A stretch of DNA of 64,000 nucleotides from Longilinea arvoryzae. Lineage in GTDB: Bacteria > Chloroflexota > Anaerolineae > Anaerolineales > Anaerolineaceae. The stretch is taken from contig NZ_DF967972.1 of the NCBI RefSeq assembly GCF_001050235.1, positions 1,984,107 through 2,048,106 of the forward strand, written 5' to 3'. A program made the translations under genes and the position numbers. Shown piece by piece: positions 42,967-50,661 of the stretch (position 1 is its first letter; every line of letters starts with the position of its first letter). The notes beneath the pieces are model-generated. The model saw nothing but the letters and a program-made list of their open reading frames with translations. It did not search any database and was not told the DNA's origin.

Positions 42967-44601
42967 ATGGCTGCAAAACAACTCGTTTTCGGTGAAGATG
43001 CTCGCCGTAAATTGAAGAGCGGTATTGATGTCGTTGCGGATGCTGTTGCTACCACCCTCGGCCCCAAGGGCCGCAACGTGGCGATCGATCGCAAATTCGG
43101 TTCGCCCACCATCACGCACGATGGTGTGACCGTTGCCAAGGAAATCGAACTCGAAGATCCCTTCGAGAATATGGGCGCCCAGCTTCTCAAGGAAGCCGCG
43201 ACCAAGACCAATGACATCGCCGGCGATGGCACCACCACTTCCACGGTGCTGGCGCACGCGATCGTCAACGAAGGTTTGAAGACCCTCTCCGCTGGCGCCA
43301 ACCCCATGCTGCTCAAGCGCGGCATCGAAGCGGCTGCCAAGGCTGTCGCCGAGAATATCAAGGGTCAGGCCATCAAGGTCGAAACCAAGGAAAACATCGC
43401 TGCAGTTGCCACCATTTCCGCGCAGGACGCCAATATCGGCAACCTGATCGCTGAAGTCATGGAAAAAGTCGGCAAAGACGGCGTCATCACTGTCGAAGAA
43501 TCCAAGGGTCTGGAATTCGAGACCGAGTACGTCGAAGGTATGCAGTTCGACCGCGGTTATATTTCGCCCTACTTCATCACCGACAACGAACACATGGAAG
43601 CTTCCATCGCGGATCCCTATATTCTGATCTACGACAAGAAGATTTCCGCCGCCGCCGATATCGTCCCCGTGCTCGAGAAGCTGGTGCAACTGGGCAAGCG
43701 CGACCTGGTCATCATCTGCGAAGATGTGGACGGCGAAGCGCTGGCGACCCTGGTGCTGAACAAGCTGCGTGGCATGCTGAACGTGCTCGCCATCAAGGCC
43801 CCTGGCTTTGGCGATCGCCGCAAGGCCATGCTTCAGGATATCGCCACCCTGACCGGCGCCTCCGTGATCTCTGAGGAAACCGGCCGCAAGCTGGAAACCG
43901 CTGCGGTTGCCGACCTGGGCCGCGCCGAGAAGGTTGTGTCCGACAAGGACAACACGACCATCGTCGGCGGCAAGGGCGAAGATTCCGCCATTCGCGGGCG
44001 CATCGAACAGATTCGCATCGAGATCGAAAAGACCACCAGCGATTACGACCGCGAAAAGCTGCAGGAACGCCTGGCCAAGCTGTCTGGCGGTGTAGCCATC
44101 ATCCGCGTTGGCGCTGCCACCGAGACTGAACTGAAGGAAAAGAAGCATCGCGTCGAAGACGCCCTTTCCGCAACCCGCGCGGCTGTGGAAGAAGGCATCG
44201 TTCCTGGCGGCGGTGTCGCCTTGATCAACGCTGTTGCATCTCTTGACAAGATCAAGATGGGCAACGAAGACGAACAGATGGGCGTCAACATGGTCCGCCG
44301 CGCGTTGGAAGTTCCTATGCGCCGGATTACCGAGAACGCTGGCAAGGAAGGTTCCGTCATCATCGCCAACGTCCGCGCTGAACAGAAGAAGCAGAAGAAC
44401 GTCAAAGTCGGTTACGATGTCATTCGCGACGAGTACATCGACATGGTCAAGGGCGGCGTGATCGATCCCGCCAAGGTGACCCGCGGCGCTCTGGAAAATG
44501 CTGCCTCCATCGCAGCGATGATCCTGACCACCGAAGCCCTGGTCACGGATGTCCCTGTCAAGGAAGCACCCGCTGCTCAACCTCAGATGCCCGAGTACTA
44601 A
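42967..44601 (+). CDS. groEL: Chaperonin GroEL
   Basis: A 544-residue chaperonin. ATP-binding segments are visible: [16 protein letters not shown] near residue 30 and [12 protein letters not shown] near 86. Later conserved parts are [16 protein letters not shown] and [13 protein letters not shown]. The C-terminus ends QPQMPEY and lacks the usual GGM repeats. AAGGAG precedes the ATG. It is translated from the CIRCE-controlled transcript 44 bases after groES. Confidence 0.98.
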   Translation: MAAKQLVFGEDARRKLKSGIDVVADAVATTLGPKGRNVAIDRKFGSPTITHDGVTVAKEIELEDPFENMGAQLLKEAATKTNDIAGDGTTTSTVLAHAIVNEGLKTLSAGANPMLLKRGIEAAAKAVAENIKGQAIKVETKENIAAVATISAQDANIGNLIAEVMEKVGKDGVITVEESKGLEFETEYVEGMQFDRGYISPYFITDNEHMEASIADPYILIYDKKISAAADIVPVLEKLVQLGKRDLVIICEDVDGEALATLVLNKLRGMLNVLAIKAPGFGDRRKAMLQDIATLTGASVISEETGRKLETAAVADLGRAEKVVSDKDNTTIVGGKGEDSAIRGRIEQIRIEIEKTTSDYDREKLQERLAKLSGGVAIIRVGAATETELKEKKHRVEDALSATRAAVEEGIVPGGGVALINAVASLDKIKMGNEDEQMGVNMVRRALEVPMRRITENAGKEGSVIIANVRAEQKKQKNVKVGYDVIRDEYIDMVKGGVIDPAKVTRGALENAASIAAMILTTEALVTDVPVKEAPAAQPQMPEY

Positions 44602-44619
44602 ATCGGTGTAGGAAAATCA

Positions 44620-44653
44620 AAACCGGCCGTGCGCAAGCACGGCCGGTTTGCTA
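44620..44653 (+). terminator. Terminator of groESL
   Basis: A 13-bp perfect stem (44620-44632 with 44637-44649) with GCAA tetraloop; only a short T-run. Confidence 0.88.
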
Positions 44654-44689
44654 TCAAACCTGAGAAGAACGGCAATCGACAGAATCGGT

Positions 44690-44695
44690 TATAAT
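44690..44695 (+). promoter_or_regulatory. -10 element of the parvulin gene
   Basis: TATAAT lies eight bases before the ATG at 44704, so the transcript would be leaderless or nearly so. No -35 is evident. Confidence 0.5.
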
Positions 44696-44703
44696 TTTAT
44701 ACA

Positions 44704-45600
44704 ATGTCAAACCGAAAAATATCTTATTTGATTCTATTGTTCCTGTTCACCTTGACGGCTTGCAACGGTCTGGGCGCTTCACCAGCCACCCAGACTCCTG
44801 CCGTTCCAAACACCGACACTCCCGCACCCGCGACGCCCAGCCCGACCTCCGAACCCCTGGCGGCGCGCGTCAATGGGGAGGGTATCCTGCTGGCGGACTA
44901 CCAGGCCGAATTGGGGCGTTTTCAGGCTGCCCTGGCGGAGACTGGCAAGACGGCAACCGACGAAGAGGCCCGCCAACGGGTACTGGACTCATTGGTGGAT
45001 GAAATGCTGCTGGCCCAGGCTGCCACAGCCGGCGGTTATCAAAGCAGCGATGCGGACATTCAGTCCAGTCTCGACCAGATGACCCAGAAGATCGGCGGCG
45101 CCGAAGCATTGACCGAATGGCAACAGAAAAATGGCTACACCGAGGAGAGCTTCCGGCGGGCAGTCAGTCGTTCGCTTGCCTCTGCATGGCAACGCGACCA
45201 GATACTGGCGGCCGTGCCCACCAGCGCCGAGCAGATTCATGCCCGGCAGATCCTGGTTTTAAGCAAAGAGACCGCGGATTCCATCCATAACAATTTACAA
45301 TCTGGCGCAGATTTTGCAACGCTTGCTGAGCAATACGATCCCGTCACCGGCGGCGATTTAGGTTGGTTCCCGCGGGGTTACCTGATGCAACCGGCTGTCG
45401 AAGAGGCTGCATTCGCCCTTCAACCGGAACAGTACAGCCCGGTGGTCCAATCCAACATTGGTTATCACATCATCCAGGTGATCGAACGCGAAGAGCATCC
45501 GCTGGCGCCTGACGCGCTGCAGACGCTGCAACGCAAAGCATTGGCCGATTGGTTGACACAACGGCGCGCTGAAAGCCAGATCGAAACCCTGCTTCCATAA
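44704..45600 (+). CDS. PpiC-type peptidyl-prolyl isomerase lipoprotein
   Basis: A 298-residue exported foldase of the PrsA/SurA type. The signal peptide ends LTAC (Cys20), followed by a Thr/Pro linker to about residue 52. A SurA-N-like helical region with VNGEGILLADYQAELGRF and LVDEMLLAQAA precedes the parvulin domain (about 178-275), which has HARQILVLSKETAD, FATLAEQYD, GGDLGWFPRG and IIQVIERE. It would help fold exported proteins. No Shine-Dalgarno precedes the ATG. Confidence 0.9.
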   Translation: MSNRKISYLILLFLFTLTACNGLGASPATQTPAVPNTDTPAPATPSPTSEPLAARVNGEGILLADYQAELGRFQAALAETGKTATDEEARQRVLDSLVDEMLLAQAATAGGYQSSDADIQSSLDQMTQKIGGAEALTEWQQKNGYTEESFRRAVSRSLASAWQRDQILAAVPTSAEQIHARQILVLSKETADSIHNNLQSGADFATLAEQYDPVTGGDLGWFPRGYLMQPAVEEAAFALQPEQYSPVVQSNIGYHIIQVIEREEHPLAPDALQTLQRKALADWLTQRRAESQIETLLP

Positions 45601-45625
45601 TGCGGCCGGAAATCAAAGGAAAAAT

Positions 45626-46345
45626 ATGGAAACCGGAACCTCCAACCCAAAAAACGACCTGCTGTGGAATGTGCTGACCCTGGCGATGGTAGCAGCTATC
45701 GTGATCGTGGGGATCCTTTTTTTGGCGGTCTTCGTGAATCCCAACAGCGCGTTGAATCCTTTTCCACCGGTGACGTTGCCCGGAGTCATTATTATACCGA
45801 CTGAGACTCCCGGCCGGCCGACGTTCCCACCGACCTGGACGGCCACTGCGGCCCCGGTCACCGCGACGATTGCGCCGCCCACCGCCGAAGTGCCTGCCGT
45901 TTCGGCAACCCCCGCGGATGGGAACGCCGTTGCGCCGACGGCCACCAAGAAACCTTCTTCTCGGGGTTATTCTTTTTCCATTCAGACCGATCCGGCTTCG
46001 ATTTCGAGCGTGTTGTTCCGCCCGGAATGGGGCTGCGATTGGATGGGGCTGGCCGGACAGGTGGTGGATTTGAAGAACAGTCCGGCCACCGGCATTCGCG
46101 TGCAGGTGGGCGGCTTTCTGGGCGAGAACAAGGTCGATTTACTCAGCCTGACGGGTACTGCTCTGCAGTACGGCCGGGCGGGATATGAATTTACTCTGGC
46201 GGAAAAACCGATCGCGTCTACCGGAAAATTATGGGTACAGTTGCTGGATCAATCGGATTTGCCGCTCTCGGATAAGATTTATTTCGATACCTACGACAGC
46301 TGCGAACAAAACCTGATCATCATCAACTTCAAACAGGTGCGGTGA
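45626..46345 (+). CDS. Membrane-anchored protein with Thr/Pro linker and C-terminal beta domain
   Basis: A 239-residue protein: short cytoplasmic N-terminus, one span (about residues 14-37), a Thr/Pro/Ala-rich linker to about 110, and a ~125-residue domain with SISSVLFRPEWGCDWMGLAGQVVD, GIRVQVGGFLG and a late Cys in DSCEQNLIIINF. The two Cys (in GCDW and DSCEQ) could form a disulfide. I do not recognise the family. It follows the parvulin gene by 25 bases and may be a client or partner. Confidence 0.7.
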   Translation: METGTSNPKNDLLWNVLTLAMVAAIVIVGILFLAVFVNPNSALNPFPPVTLPGVIIIPTETPGRPTFPPTWTATAAPVTATIAPPTAEVPAVSATPADGNAVAPTATKKPSSRGYSFSIQTDPASISSVLFRPEWGCDWMGLAGQVVDLKNSPATGIRVQVGGFLGENKVDLLSLTGTALQYGRAGYEFTLAEKPIASTGKLWVQLLDQSDLPLSDKIYFDTYDSCEQNLIIINFKQVR

Positions 46346-46367
46346 GTTCGTCTGCGAACCGAAAAAT

Positions 46368-46399
46368 AACGGCCAGCGGTTTTTCGCTGGCCGTTGCTT
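46368..46399 (+). terminator. Terminator of the parvulin pair
   Basis: An 11-bp stem (46368-46378 with 46385-46395) with a GTTTTT loop and T-rich tail. Confidence 0.85.
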
Positions 46400-46437
46400 T
46401 ATATCTCATGAACGACTTACGGCGTTACTACGGGTGT

Positions 46438-47670
46438 CTACATACTGCCGTTGGGTTTTCGGGGATGAAGCTGATAAGTTTCGTTCCCCCCGAAAAAACC
46501 GGTTAGCGGCGCGGCATCCAGCGACAGAATTCGGCCGTTGGCGAAATAGGAGAAGTCGAAATTCGTCAGATCGCCGGCGCGCTTGCCGGGAACGGGCATG
46601 AGCCGGGCGGTGAGGGGTTTACCCAAGCGCACGGCCAGCGATGCCACGTCCAGCAGCAGGGCCGCCAATTGGTCGGCGGTCACGTCGCCGGGCAGCGGAA
46701 CCGTATCCAGGCCGGTACCGCACACGGCCGAGAACATAAGCAGGTCCTTCACGCCCAGCGTGCCGTCGATGGTGCGCTGCGCCAGAACCGAGTCTTCCAG
46801 CACCGGCAGCATCAGGCCGTTGAACCCGGTGCGCGGCCAGCGCCCACGGTCGAGCGTATCCGCCACAAAAGCCGCCGCCGCCAGCGACCCGGCCAGTCCA
46901 AGGGCGGGAAGCCCCAATTTTTCCATCGCGCCGCCCAATGAGACGGAATCGTCGGGGTAGGGTGCCAGGGAAATATCGAAACCTTTGAACAGGATTTCGA
47001 ATTCGGCAGCCGCTCCGGCGGCAATCTCGGTCAATTTAGCGATCGCCTTTTCAAGATCCGCCAGCAGATTGTTGCGGGCTTCCTCCAGCGTCGACGCCCG
47101 GCTAAAGGCCTGAATTGCCGTATCGGCGCATTCAAGCGCCAACGCGAAGGCCGGAAGATCACCACCGGCATGCCCGGCCGGAAAAAACGGCGCGCCCGGC
47201 GCCACGTTGGCCAGAGCCGAAAAACGCAGGTTGGCGAAGCCGTCCGGGGTAATTTGCGCAGCCGCGTGGATGACCTCTGCGCAGGCGCGCACGGCGGGCA
47301 GATGGATGCCTTCGGCTGCCGTCGCCATGACACCGCCGAAGAACACGTTCTGGGTGGCTGCGATCATCTGTGGGATAAGCCGGTAACTATCAGGGTACTG
47401 CGGCAGCGCTGGCCCGAGGGAGAGATACGAAAAGCCTAAATCGGAGGCTTGTTTCTCCATGTTCTGAGCCAGAAGGATGGCACTCTCGTTGCAACAACTG
47501 GGCACCATATGGGGGAAGGGCACCGTGGCCAGACGGGTCGTCTCGACCTCATATCCTGCGGCGATAAAACGTTGAGAGACGGCTTGAGCCAGGCGCGCCA
47601 GCCGGTTCAGGGTGACGTCTGCGTCGCGCTGGCCGGGATGGTAAAAACAGGTAATCGAGCGAACTTTCAT
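46438..47670 (-). CDS. DUF711 / UPF0210 family protein
   Basis: A 410-residue cytoplasmic protein of the DUF711 family, whose members have a pyruvate formate-lyase-like barrel and no settled function. Visible: KVRSITCFYHP at the start, LSLGPALPQYPDSYRLIP near residue 85, and FKGFDISLAPYPDDSVSLGGAMEKLG in the middle. Here the sequence ends shortly after the ANGRILSLDAAPLTG segment. The ATG overlaps the RNA methylase stop (ATGA), so the two are one operon with no obvious functional link. Confidence 0.8.
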   Translation of the reverse strand: MKVRSITCFYHPGQRDADVTLNRLARLAQAVSQRFIAAGYEVETTRLATVPFPHMVPSCCNESAILLAQNMEKQASDLGFSYLSLGPALPQYPDSYRLIPQMIAATQNVFFGGVMATAAEGIHLPAVRACAEVIHAAAQITPDGFANLRFSALANVAPGAPFFPAGHAGGDLPAFALALECADTAIQAFSRASTLEEARNNLLADLEKAIAKLTEIAAGAAAEFEILFKGFDISLAPYPDDSVSLGGAMEKLGLPALGLAGSLAAAAFVADTLDRGRWPRTGFNGLMLPVLEDSVLAQRTIDGTLGVKDLLMFSAVCGTGLDTVPLPGDVTADQLAALLLDVASLAVRLGKPLTARLMPVPGKRAGDLTNFDFSYFANGRILSLDAAPLTGFFGGNETYQLHPRKPNGSM

Positions 47671-48449
47671 GGATGCCTCTGTCGAACCACTTCGAAGATT
47701 AAGATGCCGGCTGCAATGGCGGCGTTCAACGATTCGCTGCGGCCTGGCATGGGGATGTGAATGCGATCATCCGCGATCTGGCGGGCGGCGGAACTGACCC
47801 CTTCCGCTTCGCTTCCAATGACCAGCGCCAGCGGAGCACGCAGGTCGGTCTGCCAGCAGGGCTGGCCGCCCTCGACATCCGAGAGCAAAATGCGCACCGG
47901 CTGCGGACGATTGTGAAATCCGGCCGCGATGGTATCCCAATCGGCCTGCTGAATAGGCAGGCGAAACTGGGCGCCCATGCCCGCACGCAGCACTTTGGGC
48001 GCGAAGGGGTCGACGCTGCCCGGGGTGAGGAGCAGGCCGTCCACACCGGCTGCGGCGCAGGTTCGAATGAGCGTTCCCAGGTTGCCGGGGTCGTGGATGG
48101 CGTCCGCAATAATAAAAAAATCACCGGCCGGGGGTAAGGACACTTCCTTGCGCCGGATGACCGCCAGTATTCCCTGCGAGGTCTCGGTATCGGTCAGGCC
48201 GTCCATCAGGTACGCTGCAATCTCTTCGACCTCGGTATTCGTCCCGGCCAACCGGTCGAGGGCTTGTTGCCCGCGCATCGATAGCTGGCCGCTGAATAAC
48301 GCCAGTTCGACCGGCCAACCGGAAGAAAAAGCTTCCTCCACCAGGCGGACGCCTTCGACAATAAAGGCGCCGGATGCGTCTCGTTCGCTGCGTTTGGACA
48401 GGAGCTCGCGCACGCGGCGCACTTTTGGATTTTGATTGGAAGTAATCAT
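47667..48449 (-). CDS. TrmH/SpoU-family RNA 2'-O-methyltransferase
   Basis: A 260-residue SPOUT methylase. A substrate-binding N-terminal domain (NPKVRRVRELLSKRSERDASGAFIVEG) precedes the knot. Motif 1 is DPGNLGTLIRTCAAAG, motif 2 LVIGSEAEGVS and motif 3 IHIPMPGRSESLNAAIAAGI. The target is a tRNA or 23S rRNA ribose; the sequence does not tell which. It follows the macro-domain gene by nine bases. Confidence 0.9.
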   Translation of the reverse strand: MITSNQNPKVRRVRELLSKRSERDASGAFIVEGVRLVEEAFSSGWPVELALFSGQLSMRGQQALDRLAGTNTEVEEIAAYLMDGLTDTETSQGILAVIRRKEVSLPPAGDFFIIADAIHDPGNLGTLIRTCAAAGVDGLLLTPGSVDPFAPKVLRAGMGAQFRLPIQQADWDTIAAGFHNRPQPVRILLSDVEGGQPCWQTDLRAPLALVIGSEAEGVSSAARQIADDRIHIPMPGRSESLNAAIAAGILIFEVVRQRHP

Positions 48450-48458
48450 GAAACCAGG

Positions 48459-49031
48459 TCACTCCGCGGATGGATGGATTTCACGCCACACGTCTAGAAA
48501 TTCGTTCAGGGTCTCTTCGTCAAGAATGACAAGACGGACGAGTTTGAGAGTGCTGTCCGGGTGCGACCGATAATAGGCAGCCAGGGTGGCGTAAAAAATT
48601 CTTGCAGCGCGCGGCTTCGGAAAGCCGAAGATACCCGTTGAAAGGGCCGGAACGGCGAGACTTTCCAGACACAATTCGCCCGCTTTTTCGAAGCTGCCGA
48701 GGAATGCCGCTTCCAGCTTGGCGTCCTCGTCGCCGCTGCCCCACATCGGACCGACCGCATGGATCACCAGGCGCGTTGGCAAGTTTGCGCCTGAGGTCAC
48801 GGCCGGATGGGCGTGCTCCACCAGCCCGTGGTTGGCAATCCACAGGTCGCTTTCGCGCTGAATCTCATAACCACCGCTGCGCAGAATGGCCCCGGCGATG
48901 CCTCCGCCGTGCTGCAGGCGGCTGTTGGCGGCGTTGACGATGGCATCGGTCTTCTCGCGGGTCAGGTCGCCTTGCACGATTTGCAAATGTTGTCCGGTTG
49001 GGTAGGTGTGGTCAACAATCAGCAGGCACAT
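48459..49031 (-). CDS. Macro-domain protein (ADP-ribose binding / hydrolase)
   Basis: A 190-residue macro domain. The ligand loop GDLTREKTDAIVNAANS (21-37) carries the N33-N36 pair, followed by HGGGIAGAI and the phosphate loop VPALSTGIFGFPKPRAARI. Such proteins remove or bind ADP-ribose or O-acetyl-ADP-ribose. The start at 49031 has GGAGG five bases upstream; the longer frame to 49127 has no such site and runs towards the rplT terminator. It is the first gene of a three-gene run. Confidence 0.9.
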   Translation of the reverse strand: MCLLIVDHTYPTGQHLQIVQGDLTREKTDAIVNAANSRLQHGGGIAGAILRSGGYEIQRESDLWIANHGLVEHAHPAVTSGANLPTRLVIHAVGPMWGSGDEDAKLEAAFLGSFEKAGELCLESLAVPALSTGIFGFPKPRAARIFYATLAAYYRSHPDSTLKLVRLVILDEETLNEFLDVWREIHPSAE

Positions 49032-49109
49032 GTCAACCTCCATTCGGATCAGTACACGCGACGAGGAAGATATATGTATTGTAACTCTGTTCCGGGGTGA
49101 ATAATAAAA

Positions 49110-49135
49110 ACCGGACGGTGATATCACCGTCCGGT
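49110..49135 (-). terminator. Terminator of the infC-rpmI-rplT operon
   Basis: A perfect 26-base palindrome at 49110-49135 followed on the minus strand by TTTTTATTATT. It lies 22 bases after the rplT stop. Confidence 0.9.
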
Positions 49136-49157
49136 CGAGAAGGTTCGCTGCAATCGC

Positions 49158-49508
49158 CTAAGCTGCTTTCGCTTTTTCGACGACTGCCGCAAATGCCTGC
49201 GGATCGCGCACTGCCAGGTCAGCCAGCATCTTGCGGTTGAGCTGGATATCCGCCTTGCGCATGCCATTGATGAGGCGGCTGTAAGCCATCCCATTGGTGT
49301 GAGCGGCGGCGTTGATACGAACGATCCACAACCGGCGCAAGTCACGCTTGCGCGTGCGGCGGTCGCGAGTTGCATACCAAAGGCTCTTCAGCATGGCCTG
49401 ATTGGCACGGCGGAACTGGAAATGGCGGGTTCCGCGCTGACCTTTGGCGAAATTCAATACTTTCTTGTGGCGTAGATGGCCGAAAGGACCACCTTTTACA
49501 CGTGCCAT
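49158..49508 (-). CDS. rplT: Ribosomal protein L20
   Basis: A 116-residue L20, needed for early 50S assembly. It starts ARVKGG after the Met (others have ARVKRG), continues [38 protein letters not shown]-like basic helices, and ends with the globular domain [24 protein letters not shown]. Last gene of the operon; L20 often represses its own operon in other bacteria, but no such RNA structure was identified here. Confidence 0.97.
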   Translation of the reverse strand: MARVKGGPFGHLRHKKVLNFAKGQRGTRHFQFRRANQAMLKSLWYATRDRRTRKRDLRRLWIVRINAAAHTNGMAYSRLINGMRKADIQLNRKMLADLAVRDPQAFAAVVEKAKAA

Positions 49509-49609
49509 GGATTACTCCTTTGCAAACCCCTGGGCGTCAGCGCTTGAGGCACTAGTTGTTTACACCCAACGGCCGCACCTAAAAAAGAATGAGTACGATG
49601 CGTTTCTGC

Positions 49610-49840
49610 CTACTTGTCCATGTTGGGGGCAAGACGGCGGACGCGCTTGATGATCGATTCGCCTTGGACGACGACCATCTCAGAGAACAGCGCTTTGGTG
49701 CGCTTGGAAGTGCGGCGGCGAAGATGACTCTTACCGCCCTTCGTGCGCAGCAGAACGCCGGACCCGCTCAGGCGAAACCGTTTGGAGGTTGCCTTGTGGG
49801 TCTTCAGTTTGAATTTTCCGTCTTTCTGCTTACGGGGCAC
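49610..49840 (-). CDS. rpmI: Ribosomal protein L35
   Basis: A 76-residue L35, about ten residues longer than usual at the C-terminus (EMVVVQGESIIKRVRRLAPNM). The core KLKTHKATSKRFRLSGSG and KSHLRRRTSKRTKAL is typical. It lies between infC and rplT in the standard order. Confidence 0.95.
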   Translation of the reverse strand: MPRKQKDGKFKLKTHKATSKRFRLSGSGVLLRTKGGKSHLRRRTSKRTKALFSEMVVVQGESIIKRVRRLAPNMDK

Positions 49841-49932
49841 AGCGTAACTCCTCTCGAGAAAAATCCGCGGTAATATTACACGCGACCGCGTATTATACCA
49901 TAAAAATGGATCTCTTCAACTGCGGCCGTGAA

Positions 49933-50505
49933 CTATTCCGCTGTCGGGCTGGTGACTTCGGGTTTGGCTTCACCCTCGGCCTTCTTCTTGGGAGCGCGCG
50001 AGGGGGCAAGCACCATACCCATGGTTTTGCCTTCCATCGTTGGCACCTGTTCGACAATGCCGACGTCGGCCAACTCTTCAGCAATTTCTTTCAGGTCTTC
50101 CAGCGCCAGTTCAGGATAACTGATCTCGCGGCCGCGGAAGCGAATGGTGACGCGCACCTTGTTGCCTTCCAACAGCCAGCGGCGGGCATCGCGGGTTTTG
50201 AAACCGCGGTGGTGCTCGTTGGTCTTGGGGCGCAGGCGAATCTCCTTGACCTCGATCTTGGTCTGAGATTTGCGGGCTTCGCGTTCCTTCTTGGTGCGTT
50301 CATACAGGAACTTGCCGAAATCCATCACACGGCAGACTGGCGGTACGGCCGTACCGGCGACTTCCACCAGATCCAACTCGGCATCACGCGCGATTTGCAG
50401 CGCTTGTTGGATGGAAACGACGCCTATATTTTCCCCTTTCGGCCCAATCAGGCGAACTTCGGGGACACGGATTTGTTCATTGACGCGAAAGTTTTGAGTA
50501 CTGAT
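49933..50505 (-). CDS. infC: Translation initiation factor IF-3
   Basis: A 190-residue IF-3. The N-terminal domain reads FRVNEQIRVPEVRLIGPKG, QALQIARDAELDLVEVA, then PPVCRVMDFGKFLYE, and the C-terminal domain has EIRLRPKTNEHH and VTIRFRGREI. A C-terminal extension rich in Lys/Glu/Ala-Pro is present. There is no ATG, GTG or TTG at the family N-terminus. The best start is an ATC at 50505-50503 with AGGAG ten bases upstream; infC is known to use AUU/AUC/AUA starts for self-control. A TTG at 50376 would delete the N-terminal domain. Confidence 0.9.
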   Translation of the reverse strand: MSTQNFRVNEQIRVPEVRLIGPKGENIGVVSIQQALQIARDAELDLVEVAGTAVPPVCRVMDFGKFLYERTKKEREARKSQTKIEVKEIRLRPKTNEHHRGFKTRDARRWLLEGNKVRVTIRFRGREISYPELALEDLKEIAEELADVGIVEQVPTMEGKTMGMVLAPSRAPKKKAEGEAKPEVTSPTAE

Positions 50506-50538
50506 AGTAACTTTTCTCCTCTACTGAATACGGCTTTC

Positions 50539-50578
50539 AGCCCAGTTTTCTGGGCTTATACGTGGACTGATTTTACCA
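50539..50578 (-). promoter_or_regulatory. infC promoter and leader hairpin
   Basis: On the minus strand TGGTAAAAT (50578-50570) forms an extended -10. It is followed by a 7-bp leader hairpin AGCCCAG/CTGGGCT (50556-50539) before the ribosome-binding site. Confidence 0.45.
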
Positions 50579-50614
50579 TAATTTAATCTTCTCCGCCCAC
50601 CTGCCGTAAAAAGA

Positions 50615-50648
50615 GGGGAGTTTTGCCCCGCGCGGGGTAAAACTCCCC
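50615..50648 (-). terminator. Terminator of thrS
   Basis: A 34-base near-perfect palindrome (10-bp outer stem GGGGAGTTTT/AAAACTCCCC, one G-U pair, then a GC-rich inner stem) followed on the minus strand by CTCTTTTT. Confidence 0.92.
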
Positions 50649-50661
50649 TGGCATGCTTCAA

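Noticed and set aside
42949-44580. A 543-codon open frame antisense to groEL
   Set aside because: It mirrors groEL exactly in the antisense frame, has low-complexity Asp/Gly/His-rich protein sequence and no ribosome-binding site; groEL is certain.
49933-50376. IF-3 starting at the TTG at 50376
   Set aside because: It would remove the conserved N-terminal domain, which is encoded in frame upstream up to the ATC at 50505.
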